Shown here: positions 33,125 to 40,388 of the stretch, in pieces
Layout of the letters: each line of letters starts with the position of its first letter
Numbering within the stretch: the first letter of the stretch is position 1
DNA from: Archaeoglobi archaeon
Lineage (GTDB): Archaea > Halobacteriota > Archaeoglobi > Archaeoglobales > Archaeoglobaceae
Assembly: GCA_029259345.1 (NCBI GenBank)
Contig: JAPDIX010000005.1
Span: forward strand, 1 to 54,137
Direction: 5' to 3'
DNA: 54,137 bases
Made by a program: the position numbers and the translations under genes
The notes under the pieces: generated by a model
Databases searched by the model: none
Seen by the model: the letters and a program-made list of their open reading frames with translations, nothing else
What the model was told of the DNA's origin: nothing

Positions 33125-34153
33125 ATGCGACCGATTGGTGTTGACATCGGAACGAATTACACGAAGATAACCGCTGACGGTAAAAACGTTCTGGTTTATC
33201 CTTCCATTGTTGCCTATGGCGAAGAGAAAGAGTGGACTCTGAAAGGAGAATCAAAGAGCGTTTATGTTGGAGATGAAGCTTTACCCATTGTCCACTCTAT
33301 GGAAAATGTAGAGGTATTGAGGCCCTTACATGAGGGCAGAGTTCTGCACACATCATATTTTGAACTCGCCAGATACGGTATAAAGAAGCTAAAAGCAGAG
33401 AACACTTCAATAATTGCCACAGGTTTACCTGTAAAATCCTCGAGGAAAGAAAGAGAGGAGCTTAAGAAGGAAATGGAGTCTGAACTAAAGGCGAGGGTTC
33501 TCATATTTCCAGAGCCCGTAGGAACGATGGCATACATGGGGACAGAGACTGGAGTTTGCGTTGACATAGGCTTTGGCACGACGGACATCCTCGTGATTGC
33601 AGATATGGAGTATCTGAAGGGCGACACGATGCTTATGGGTGTGGACAAGCTCTACGAAAATCTGGAGGTGGCAGTGAGGAATAAGATCGGAATCAGCATA
33701 AGCCCAGAAGAGATGACAAAGCTGCTAACGACTGAAGGGTACGAGGTTGGGAGAATAAGAAGTGGAAAGAAGTTAAGCGTGAGCAGAGAAGAAGTAATGG
33801 CTGAATACGAGAGTCTTGTTGGTTCGTGGGTAGAGAGAATCGCCAGCAGAGTAAAGCTCGTGCTTGAAGGGCTTTCAACAATTCTCTTAGAGAACTTCAC
33901 CATCACCGGCGGAGGAAGTATGCTTCCGGGAGTTTATGAGATGTTTCAGGAAAGCTTCAAGGATATTGGTGATGTCAAGAGGCCTGACGATCCGATAAAG
34001 GCCAACTCTATTGGATATTACATGCTCGCAAAAACCATGGCTGGAGAAGAGGAGGAAGTAAAAGAGGAGAGGGAAAAAGAGGAGAGTAAAGAAGAAATTT
34101 TAGATGCTGATGAGAAAGGAAAAGTTAGAAAGGGAGGGAAAGGCAGGAAATGA
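33125..34153 (+). CDS. Actin-like ATPase (ParM/archaeal actin family)
   Basis: 342 residues. Three nucleotide-binding signatures of the actin/Hsp70 fold are visible: PHOSPHATE-1 IGVDIGTNYTKI (4-15), PHOSPHATE-2 VCVDIGFGTTDILV (144-157) and ADENOSINE ITGGGSMLPGVYEMF (260-274). The size and shortened form resemble ParM/Alp proteins and the archaeal Ta0583-type actin rather than Hsp70 or MreB. Residues 306-342 form a very charged tail, acidic then basic (KGKVRKGGKGRK). It has its own TATA-like box and overlaps the next gene by ATGA. In plasmids such filaments push DNA apart; here the role is inferred from the pairing with a DNA-binding protein. Confidence 0.85.
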   Translation: MRPIGVDIGTNYTKITADGKNVLVYPSIVAYGEEKEWTLKGESKSVYVGDEALPIVHSMENVEVLRPLHEGRVLHTSYFELARYGIKKLKAENTSIIATGLPVKSSRKEREELKKEMESELKARVLIFPEPVGTMAYMGTETGVCVDIGFGTTDILVIADMEYLKGDTMLMGVDKLYENLEVAVRNKIGISISPEEMTKLLTTEGYEVGRIRSGKKLSVSREEVMAEYESLVGSWVERIASRVKLVLEGLSTILLENFTITGGGSMLPGVYEMFQESFKDIGDVKRPDDPIKANSIGYYMLAKTMAGEEEEVKEEREKEESKEEILDADEKGKVRKGGKGRK

Positions 34154-34689
34154 AGGTCACTGTTGACATACCACCGGATATGGAAAGACTGCTGATGAAG
34201 AAGTGTGAGGAGGCAAATGTGACTCCATCAGAGTTCGTTTACCTTCTGCTTGAGTGGTATTTTTATAAGAGGCAGAAGAAGGCAGAAACTACTGGGGAGC
34301 TCAATGAATTTCTCAGAGTTGTGAGGGAAATCTCAGAAGAGAGAGTGAGATACTGCAAGTTCAGTGATGGTGCATACTGCGCTATCGAGACTTTTGAGGA
34401 TGTTTTCTCCGATAAAGAACCCGTTCCCATATCTCCTTACAGATGCCTGTTCTGTCTGTACTACGTGGACAGAAGGAAGGACAGAAGGAAAACCGAGTTC
34501 AGAGAGTTAACCGAGGCAAAGATGTACGATTTGGCAAAGATTGCAGCAAAATTCGTGGTAGAACTTTACGGCGACAGACTTGGTTACAAACCGAAAACCA
34601 AGAGTGACAAAGTTATGGATACGGGAAAGGATGAGGATGGGGAAAGATTGCCAAAAAAGGCAAGTGTTAAAAAGCTCCTTGATTGGTAG
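34150..34689 (+). CDS. Ribbon-helix-helix-like protein with cysteine motif, partner of the actin-like ATPase
   Basis: 179 residues. Residues 1-40 (KVTVDIPPDMERLLMKKCEE, VTPSEFVYLLLEWYFY) fit a ribbon-helix-helix domain: a strand followed by two helices. Then C69 and C77, and C99 and C102 (RCLFC), could bind zinc or an Fe-S cluster. The tail is basic and ends KKLLDW. Its start overlaps the actin-like gene by 4 bases. The order actin-like gene then RHH gene is that of plasmid parM-parR, where ParR binds the centromere and the filament. The cysteine motif is not typical of ParR. Function inferred. Confidence 0.65.
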   Translation: MKVTVDIPPDMERLLMKKCEEANVTPSEFVYLLLEWYFYKRQKKAETTGELNEFLRVVREISEERVRYCKFSDGAYCAIETFEDVFSDKEPVPISPYRCLFCLYYVDRRKDRRKTEFRELTEAKMYDLAKIAAKFVVELYGDRLGYKPKTKSDKVMDTGKDEDGERLPKKASVKKLLDW

Positions 34690-35551
34690 ACTTGGGCTGA
34701 ACATAAACGGCGATTTGAGTGAGAAAGAAATTGTGGATAGGGTAAAATTTGCTGAAATTGCTGGAATAAGGACGATTTGGGTGGGTGAGTTTGAGGGCTT
34801 TACTGATCCCTTTGTTGTTGCAGATATAATAAGCAGTGCTTCGAGAAGCTTAATTGTTGGTTTTGGAATACTGTCGGTTAGTCGAAGAAGCTGTGAGGAG
34901 ATAGTTGATAGCTTAGAAGTGTTAAGGCAGAAGTATGGTGACAGATACATTTTAGGGTTGGGTTTAGGAGAGAACGCTAAAGCCTTTCATAGACTGAAGG
35001 AGTGTGTTGAGAGGTTATCAGGTTGCTGCGTAGTTGGGGCAGGCTCACCAGCGACACTGAAGCTTTCTTCAAAGACTGACGGAGTGCTGTATAATTCCGT
35101 TAACACTGAGTTTATCCGGTGGATGGATGGATTTGTGGAGGGGAACATCTTCAAAGCTGCTTACGGTCCAGCACTTCTTCTTTCGAGCAAGTTTGAAGAA
35201 GATTTGATTATCGCAGCATTAATCGTCTTTCTTGGCAGTAAAAGACTTATTTCGGAGTTCAAGATGGATGCTATTGCCGAAGAAACTTCAGGAGTTGACA
35301 TTATGGAGCTTGTGGAACTGAGAAGATCGGGTAGAAGTATAAGGGAGAGTAGCGATGCAGAAAAGATACTCAAACACAGAGATTTTCTACTAAAAAATTT
35401 CACCCTCTCTGGTGGAGTTTCGGAGGTTGCTGAGGGGATAGAAAAACTGCTTGAACTATGTGATCACGTGGTTCTCGCAGACCCATTCTTCCGAGATCTG
35501 AATTCTATGAGAATGCTGGGTACCCTTGTAAACATGATTGAGGGAGGATGA
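34679..35551 (+). CDS. Luciferase-like protein, probably F420-dependent
   Basis: 290 residues from TTG 34679, which yields MIGRLGLNINGDLSEKEI, the usual start of archaeal F420-dependent luciferase-fold proteins (Mer relatives). IRTIWVGEFEGFTDPFVVAD and DRYILGLGLGENAKAF match the beta-barrel blocks. It is shorter than methylenetetrahydromethanopterin reductase (about 330 residues) and diverges after the middle, so a different substrate is likely. Upstream in-frame ATGs lie inside the previous gene and give atypical residues. It overlaps that gene by 11 bases and is 3 bases from hisC. Confidence 0.72.
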   Translation: MIGRLGLNINGDLSEKEIVDRVKFAEIAGIRTIWVGEFEGFTDPFVVADIISSASRSLIVGFGILSVSRRSCEEIVDSLEVLRQKYGDRYILGLGLGENAKAFHRLKECVERLSGCCVVGAGSPATLKLSSKTDGVLYNSVNTEFIRWMDGFVEGNIFKAAYGPALLLSSKFEEDLIIAALIVFLGSKRLISEFKMDAIAEETSGVDIMELVELRRSGRSIRESSDAEKILKHRDFLLKNFTLSGGVSEVAEGIEKLLELCDHVVLADPFFRDLNSMRMLGTLVNMIEGG

Positions 35552-35554
35552 AGA

Positions 35555-36580
35555 ATGAGGGAGGTAATCAGGTTTATCAATCCCTACGATGCAGGCTTTT
35601 TTCCTGAGGATTTTCCGTCTAGAGTTGTTATTCAGCTCGGTTCAAATGAGAACCCTTACGAGCCAAGTGAAGAAGTTAAAAAAGCTTATCTTGATTCGCT
35701 ACACACAATAAATCGGTATCCGAAGGCAGATTACAGAAGACTGAAGGAAGCAATTTCAGATTACACAGGCTTCCCAATCGAGAACATAGCTGTGGGCTGT
35801 GGGGCATCTGAGCTTATACAATCTGTCTGCAATGTGATAATTGACGAACTTGATAAGGTCGTCATTCCAATGCCTTCCTACACCATGTACGCAATCTACG
35901 CGATGCTCAGAAGTGCTTCCATAAGCTTTCCTGTGTTTGAAGGATATACGGTGGACTCAGAGGTTATAGCTATGGAAAAACCAAAACTGATCTTCCTGTG
36001 CTCACCCAACAACCCGACCGGGAATACAATCGAAAGAAAAGTTGTTGAAGAGCTAGCTATGCATTCCGAGTATGTCGTGCTCGATGAGGCATATGTTGAG
36101 TTTTCCGGAAAAAGTTCTATTGATTTGGTAAACGAGCTTGATAATTTGATAGTCCTGAGAAGCTTCTCCAAGTATTTTGGCCTCGCGGGCATGAGAATAG
36201 GATATGCCGTCTGCAACCCAGATTTGACTGAAGCGATAGAAAAGGTTCGCCTGCCATTTGCGATAAGCCATCCAGCTGTAAACTCTGCAATAGCTGCGAT
36301 AAAGTCGGAAAATTACTATGAGGCGGTGAAGGAAAAAATAGTTTCTGAAAGGGAAAGAGTGTTTTCAGAGCTTTCAAAAATTGACTGGCTTGAGCCCCAT
36401 CCCTCTGAGGCGAACTTTATCCTCGCCAAAGTTCATTCAGAAGATGACATTACAAAGAAACTTCTCGAAAAGGGGATAATAATAAGGGATGCGAGTGTAA
36501 TGGGGCTTGACGGTGTGCATATCCGCATAACCATCGGTAAAAAGGAGGAGAATGACAGGCTTCTGGAAGCTTTGAAATAA
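35555..36580 (+). CDS. hisC: Histidinol-phosphate aminotransferase
   Basis: 341 residues, fold type I aminotransferase of the HisC family. GSNENPYEPS (29-38), SPNNPTGN (150-157), LDEAYVEF (176-183) with Asp and Tyr contacting PLP, and SFSKYFGLAGMRIGY (203-217) with the Schiff-base Lys206 and Arg214. It converts imidazole acetol phosphate to histidinol phosphate; relatives also act on aromatic amino acids. Strong ribosome-binding site gggagga before the ATG. hisF lies 13 kb away at 49556, so the his genes are scattered. Confidence 0.92.
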   Translation: MREVIRFINPYDAGFFPEDFPSRVVIQLGSNENPYEPSEEVKKAYLDSLHTINRYPKADYRRLKEAISDYTGFPIENIAVGCGASELIQSVCNVIIDELDKVVIPMPSYTMYAIYAMLRSASISFPVFEGYTVDSEVIAMEKPKLIFLCSPNNPTGNTIERKVVEELAMHSEYVVLDEAYVEFSGKSSIDLVNELDNLIVLRSFSKYFGLAGMRIGYAVCNPDLTEAIEKVRLPFAISHPAVNSAIAAIKSENYYEAVKEKIVSERERVFSELSKIDWLEPHPSEANFILAKVHSEDDITKKLLEKGIIIRDASVMGLDGVHIRITIGKKEENDRLLEALK

Positions 36581-36660
36581 ACTTTTCGAGTTGTTGGGTA
36601 TTAAGTATATAAAATAGAGACCGGAAATGTTTAATACCCTTATAGTTTTCTGATTGTGAA

Positions 36661-38091
36661 ATGACCGAAAACGGCAAGTACGAGTATGTTGTTGTGGGTT
36701 GTGAGTCCGCTGGTGTCGGGCTGGTTCGAGAACTGACAAAGGCTGGAAAAAGTGTTCTGGCAGTGGATAAGTCGCAGGAAAAGGTAGAACTGCTCGAAGA
36801 CGAGGGTTTTGATGCCGTTATAGCTGATCCAACAGACCCTTCCTTCTACAAAACAATTGACTTTGAAACTATCTCCGCGATTCTCGTTACCGGGGCAAAT
36901 GATGAGGCAAATCTTGAGACTGTCAGGGCGATAAGAAGTGTAAACAAAGAAGTATTCTTAATTGTCAGAGTCGCTTCTCCTAAACTGAAGGAAGAATTTG
37001 AGAGCGCAGGGGCAAATATAGTTGTTCTTGTATCAGATGCTATCAAAAACACGTTTCTTGAAAAAATAAAGAGGGTAGAAATTTACAAGAAGCTGGAAAA
37101 TCTCAAGAACATTCTGGAATCGCTGAAGGGCAAAAGATTGGGGATATTCACCCACGATAACCCCGATCCAGACTCAATGTCCTCAGCCTATGCTCTGAAG
37201 GAGATAGCAAAGCAGTTTGACGTTGATGCCGATATCCTCTACTATGGCGAAATTCTGCATCAAAAGAACAGAGCTATGATGAACATTCTCGAGATTCCAA
37301 TGGTAAGAGCTGAAGAGGCAGATTTGATGTCATACGAGACCTTTGCAATCGTTGATAGCTCGGGACCGGGTGTAAACAATTCCATTCCTCCAGATATAGA
37401 CGTTTCAATAATTATAGACCACCACCCCCCAGCAGAGAAGGTCGTTGCAAGATTTGTAGATATTAGAGACAACGTTGGTGCGACTGCAACGATACTAACA
37501 GAGTATGTCAAGGAATTAAAACTTACTCCGAGTAAGATGCTTGCCACAGCGTTGTTTTTTGGAATAAAGAGCGAAACTGACGAATTCAAGAGGAATACAA
37601 AGACAGCAGATTTTCTCGCATCTGCCTACCTTTACCCATTTGTTGACCACGAACTTATCGAGAAAATTGAAGGGCCAGCAATATCAACCGAGACACTAGA
37701 TATTCTTGGTACGGCAATTAGGAACAGACAGGTTTACTCAAGCTTTCTCCTGAGCTTTGCAGGGTTTATAAATGACAGAGATGCTCTACCACAGGCTGCA
37801 GATTTTCTGCTAAGGCTTGAAGGTATTTCCACAGTAGTGGTTTTTGGAGTTGTAAAAGATGTTGTATACATCTCAGCGAGAAACAAGGATGTGAGAATTC
37901 ACATGGGTGATGTACTGAGGAGAGCCTTTGGAGATGTAGGAAGTGCTGGAGGGCATGCACATGCAGCCGGGGCACAGATACCGCTCGGAATTTTCGGTGA
38001 AGCTAGTGAGAAGGAGCTGCTTTCTAAGCTGATAACTGAGGCAATAAAGAAGAGGTTGCTAACAGTATTGGGCATCGAAGCTCAGAGCTAA
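36661..38091 (+). CDS. TrkA-N/DHH-DHHA1 phosphoesterase fusion
   Basis: 476 residues. The N-terminus (8-130) is a TrkA-N Rossmann domain: YVVVGCESAGVGLVREL, SVLAVDKS, and NEAN-like AND. After a helical linker comes the DHH domain: THDNPDPDS (164-172), VDSSGPG (231-237) and IIDHHPP (251-257), all Asp/His metal ligands; GGHAHAAGAQIP near 425 is the DHHA1 substrate motif. DHH-DHHA1 enzymes degrade nano-RNA, pAp or cyclic dinucleotides. The TrkA-N domain suggests control by NAD or another nucleotide. TATA-like tgtttaata near 36627-36635, 26 bases before the ATG. Confidence 0.88.
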   Translation: MTENGKYEYVVVGCESAGVGLVRELTKAGKSVLAVDKSQEKVELLEDEGFDAVIADPTDPSFYKTIDFETISAILVTGANDEANLETVRAIRSVNKEVFLIVRVASPKLKEEFESAGANIVVLVSDAIKNTFLEKIKRVEIYKKLENLKNILESLKGKRLGIFTHDNPDPDSMSSAYALKEIAKQFDVDADILYYGEILHQKNRAMMNILEIPMVRAEEADLMSYETFAIVDSSGPGVNNSIPPDIDVSIIIDHHPPAEKVVARFVDIRDNVGATATILTEYVKELKLTPSKMLATALFFGIKSETDEFKRNTKTADFLASAYLYPFVDHELIEKIEGPAISTETLDILGTAIRNRQVYSSFLLSFAGFINDRDALPQAADFLLRLEGISTVVVFGVVKDVVYISARNKDVRIHMGDVLRRAFGDVGSAGGHAHAAGAQIPLGIFGEASEKELLSKLITEAIKKRLLTVLGIEAQS

Positions 38092-38120
38092 ATTTTTAAA
38101 TGCATAGCTTGAGAGTGCGA

Positions 38121-38729
38121 ATGATGAAGCTGAACATCGTCATCGTAGGTGTTGGTGGACAGGGTGCTTTGACAACTTCCGGAATTCTCGCAAGAGCCGC
38201 AATGAAAGCTGGGCTAAATGTCATCACCGCCGAAACTCACGGCATGGCGCAGAGAGGGGGCAGCGTTGAAGTCCACGTAAGAGTGGGAGATGTAAAAGCA
38301 CCACTGATTCCAGAGGGAGGGGCGGATGTGATGATAGCCCTCGAACCCTCTGAAGCCATCAGATACGCCAAATTTCTGAACAACAAGTCTGTTGTAATTC
38401 TCAACACCCGAAAGATTATCCCACCGTCTGTAACTGCAGGAACAGGAACGTATCCAGAACTGGATGAGATTTTGGCTGAACTCAGAAGGATTACTCCGAG
38501 AGTTATTGCTGTAAACGCTTCTGATATTGCTGAAAAGGCTGGAAACATTCTTGCAACAAATGTTGTGGTTGTTGGAATGCTTCTCGGCTACTTTCCGATG
38601 CCATTCGAACTGGAACATGTTGAAGAGGTAATCAGAGAGGTTATGCCGGAGAAAATAGTTAATTTGAACCTGAAAGCACTAAAAATGGGGTATGAAGCGG
38701 CTAAATCAGCCCAGCCCTCTGCAATATGA
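38121..38729 (+). CDS. iorB: Indolepyruvate ferredoxin oxidoreductase beta subunit-like (IorB)
   Basis: 202 residues. IVIVGVGGQGALTTSGILARAA, in pieces from residue 6, plus AETHGMAQRGGSVEVHVRVG are signatures of the pyruvate/2-ketoacid oxidoreductase gamma-type domain in IorB, which joins IorA to oxidise aryl pyruvates to acyl-CoA with ferredoxin. There are ATGs at 38121 and 38124; an atttttaaat box near 38091-38101 suits a leaderless start. iorA is not adjacent. Its 3' end overlaps the convergent coiled-coil gene by 29 bases. Confidence 0.85.
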   Translation: MMKLNIVIVGVGGQGALTTSGILARAAMKAGLNVITAETHGMAQRGGSVEVHVRVGDVKAPLIPEGGADVMIALEPSEAIRYAKFLNNKSVVILNTRKIIPPSVTAGTGTYPELDEILAELRRITPRVIAVNASDIAEKAGNILATNVVVVGMLLGYFPMPFELEHVEEVIREVMPEKIVNLNLKALKMGYEAAKSAQPSAI

Positions 38730-39561
38730 GAAGATCCTCTGTTTCTATTTTCTCCCCTCTCTTGAACATTTCGTAAATCCGCTTTGCCTTCTTTAGAAGC
38801 TCTTCCTTCTCCCTCTGCTCCTTGCTCTTGAACTGTTTTGATTTCAGAGCTTTTATCACTTTCTCAAGGTCTTTGATATCCTTCCTCCTCTTTATTGCCT
38901 CATTGTGGCACCTATCTGCCTCTTTCTTGCTCTCCACGAATTTCATGTGCATTTCATCTGCGAGCTTCCTTTTTTCATCAATCTGGTTGAACATCTGGGT
39001 AAGCTGTTCATGATACTTATCTGCCTCCTCAGCATAAGCTTTAAGCTGATTGAGAAGCTCTTTTGCTTGATCCTTTAATTCTCTGATCTGCGAAATCAGT
39101 TTCCTGAACTCCTCGTGTCTTTCAAGCTGATTCTTCCTCTCCTCAAGCTCCTTCCTGAGCTTGGATATTCTCTCAATTAGCGCTCTCTCTTTTTCTATCG
39201 TTAGCACCGCAGTCTGCTGCTTGAACTCCAATCTCCTGATTTCCCTCTCAATCTCTCCGAGAGGTCTTCCACCACGGTCAATGCTCTTTCTGAGCTTGTC
39301 CACTTCTTTATAGAGCTTGTCCACTTCCTTGAATATTTCGTTTCTCTTTGCCCTTATCTCCCTTACCTTCTTGTTATACTCGTCTCTTTTCTCCTTCACA
39401 GTCTTCGTTGCTGCCAGCATTTCTCTAACTTCTCTATTTAGTTCGTCTCTCTTTCTTGCGTACTCTTTTGCTGCTAAGTTAAGCTCATCCCTCTTCCTTA
39501 CAAACTCTTGGAGTTCTTTTTCAAGTTGTTCTTTTCTTTCTTCCAACTTTTCCAGCATCAT
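38701..39561 (-). CDS. Long coiled-coil protein (COG1340 type)
   Basis: 286 residues, almost all charged coiled coil: repeated KRDELN, REVREML, KEKRDEYNKKVREIRAKR and IERISKLRKELEERKNQLE patterns run from residue 1 to about 245, with a break at DRGGRPLGEIERE (about 94-106). The C-terminus (KRIYEMFKRGEKIETEDLLILQRAGLI) is a small helical end conserved in the archaeal family. Function is unknown; homologues occur across Euryarchaeota. ATGs at 39559-39561 and 39556-39558 are both possible starts. Monocistronic. Confidence 0.82.
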   Translation of the reverse strand: MMLEKLEERKEQLEKELQEFVRKRDELNLAAKEYARKRDELNREVREMLAATKTVKEKRDEYNKKVREIRAKRNEIFKEVDKLYKEVDKLRKSIDRGGRPLGEIEREIRRLEFKQQTAVLTIEKERALIERISKLRKELEERKNQLERHEEFRKLISQIRELKDQAKELLNQLKAYAEEADKYHEQLTQMFNQIDEKRKLADEMHMKFVESKKEADRCHNEAIKRRKDIKDLEKVIKALKSKQFKSKEQREKEELLKKAKRIYEMFKRGEKIETEDLLILQRAGLI

Positions 39562-39701
39562 GCTCTCACAACAGCGCGTTTTTGGAAAACTCTGAACTCA
39601 CTTAGTTGGGATGTTTTAGACTGGATTTAAATTTTTCTCTTATTTTTCCACGCAAGTCAGAGGCAGATTGCTAGATTGTGGTATATTAGCTAAGCGAAAA
39701 T

Positions 39702-39737
39702 GTTAAAAATATCTAACACTATGTTAGAAATACTTAA
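39702..39737. promoter_or_regulatory. Inverted repeat operator of the DUF2178/HTH pair
   Basis: TCTAACACTATGTTAGA at 39712-39728 has perfect 7-base arms around CTA; weaker symmetry extends to TTAA on both sides (13 of 16 positions pair). It lies between a TATA-like ttaaaaata and a strong ribosome-binding site aggaggtg (39739-39746). A palindrome TTAGCTAA also lies just upstream near 39686. Position suggests repression, probably by the HTH product. The rest of 39562-39701 holds nothing else recognisable. Confidence 0.6.
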
Positions 39738-39750
39738 TAGGAGGTGAAGT

Positions 39751-40113
39751 GTGGACATAAAGAAATTTGCATTGGTAGGAACTGCATTAGCAATTGTGTT
39801 GGGAGGGGTTGTAGGATATGCTGTGGTGAGCAGGCAACCATATTTAGCGGTAATTGCAGTTGTTACAGCACTTGTCCTGCTGAGGGTGGCGAGAGGGAGA
39901 GTTGAAAAGGTTCTGCTGGATGAAAGGATTGAAAGAGTGTCTGAAAAGGCGTCAAGAAGAGCTCTCGAACTCTTCAGCATCTCAGCTGCACTGCTGAGTG
40001 CATTGCTGATTGCCTTAGGAAACAGCACAGGCTACATTCTTGGATTTTCTGTGTGTGCCATCCTGATACTTTACCTGGGCTTCTACGCTTTCTATTCGAG
40101 GAGTTCCGTATGA
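39751..40113 (+). CDS. DUF2178-like small membrane protein
   Basis: 120 residues from GTG 39751, six bases after an aggaggtg ribosome-binding site. Two hydrophobic hairpins (about 7-46, 71-115) flank a cytoplasmic segment [19 protein letters not shown], where the DERxxxxSEKAS pattern is the DUF2178 signature. In archaea and bacteria this family is regularly paired with a small HTH_3 regulator, as here (4-base overlap). Function unknown; the pair may sense a membrane signal. Confidence 0.82.
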   Translation: MDIKKFALVGTALAIVLGGVVGYAVVSRQPYLAVIAVVTALVLLRVARGRVEKVLLDERIERVSEKASRRALELFSISAALLSALLIALGNSTGYILGFSVCAILILYLGFYAFYSRSSV

Positions 40114-40307
40114 AAACCAGAATAAAGGAGTACAGAGCTAAATACAATCTGACTCAGGAAGAGCTTGCGAAAAAGGTTGGAGTTAGAAGGGAAACAATAG
40201 TTTTCCTTGAAAAGGGGAAACACAACCCTTCACTAAAGCTCGCTTACAAGATAGCCAGAGTTTTCAACGTTAGAATCGAGGACATATTTATTTTTGATGA
40301 GGAGTGA
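40110..40307 (+). CDS. HTH_3 (Xre-like) transcriptional regulator
   Basis: 65 residues. The helix-turn-helix spans about residues 10-36 ([20 protein letters not shown]), followed by the [19 protein letters not shown] helices and a short C-terminal strand IEDIFIF. Starts at ATG 40110 inside the stop of the DUF2178 gene; an earlier in-frame ATG at 40053 would lie within that gene. It is most likely the repressor acting at the inverted repeat before the pair, and the membrane partner could modulate it. Partner-based inference. Confidence 0.88.
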   Translation: MKTRIKEYRAKYNLTQEELAKKVGVRRETIVFLEKGKHNPSLKLAYKIARVFNVRIEDIFIFDEE

Positions 40308-40388
40308 AAATAATAATCAGTTGAACAAACTTTCATACTTTGTTAGTTACTCATTACTTTTATTGTAATAAGTAGGAAAGTTTATTTA

